From: Phragmites australis
Taxonomy: Eukaryota > Streptophyta > Magnoliopsida > Poales > Poaceae
Reading direction: 5' to 3'
NCBI RefSeq assembly: GCF_958298935.1
Contig: NC_084922.1
Location: 51,405,958 to 51,469,957, forward strand
DNA length: 64,000 nt
In this document: piece by piece, positions 63,940 to 64,000 of the stretch
Position numbering within the stretch: position 1 is the stretch's first letter
Layout of the letters: each line of letters opens with the position of its first letter
Translations under genes and position numbers: made by a program
The notes under the pieces: generated by a model
What the model saw: the letters and a program-made list of their open reading frames with translations, nothing else
Told to the model about the DNA's origin: nothing
Database searches by the model: none

Positions 63940-64000
63940 GACCCTCGCTCCATTTGAGGGTGTTATAGCTCAAGAGCATACACATACGCTTGATATGAGT

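Overview
The window is nuclear DNA of a grass, probably panicoid. The evidence is GC-rich first exons with AT-rich introns, plant-only gene families, and a mix of Stowaway and Tourist MITEs, SINEs, a LINE, solo LTRs and CACTA ends typical of Poaceae. There is no operon structure and no prokaryotic or organellar content. Exon junctions were read by eye from splice sites, codon phase and family conservation.

Six genes look intact: a WRKY transcription factor of group IIc, WRKY49-like (12091-14228, +); a FIZZY-RELATED/CCS52-type WD40 activator of the anaphase-promoting complex (14981-18252, +); a small Rab5-interacting/EMC6-family membrane protein (20076-21892, -); the AP-3 adaptor beta subunit (29440-38729, +, 11 exons); a class VII receptor-like cytoplasmic kinase (48271-51135, -); and a DUF506/PDDEXK-like protein (61486-63283, +). 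They serve unrelated housekeeping, trafficking and signalling roles and form no visible pathway.

Layout: 1-12 kb is intergenic, with a very long (GT)n tract, a Stowaway with a nested insertion, a ~320 bp inverted duplication whose right copy runs into what looks like exon 1 of cytosolic glucose-6-phosphate isomerase, a TIR-MITE between its arms, and a diverged repeat block. 12-22 kb is gene dense. 22-29 kb holds a Tourist MITE, a second copy of the RAB5IF-like 3' end, a telomere-binding Myb relic and a CACTA end. 29-39 kb is AP-3 beta, with a SINE and a 2.6 kb solo LTR in its introns. 39-47.5 kb holds an intron-containing RlmN methyltransferase pseudogene and a LINE with a matching 14 bp target duplication, itself hit by a smaller retroposon and an LTR. 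47.5-51 kb is an unrecognised gene fragment and the kinase. 51-61 kb is repeat rich and ends in a TA-flanked element split by a solo LTR with a 77 bp minisatellite. 61-64 kb is the DUF506 gene and a possible downstream promoter.

No convincing undescribed biological system is present. The observations most worth following are the nested insertions with readable target duplications, the gene-fragment captures, and an in-frame, stop-free GC-AG intron in the CCS52-like gene.
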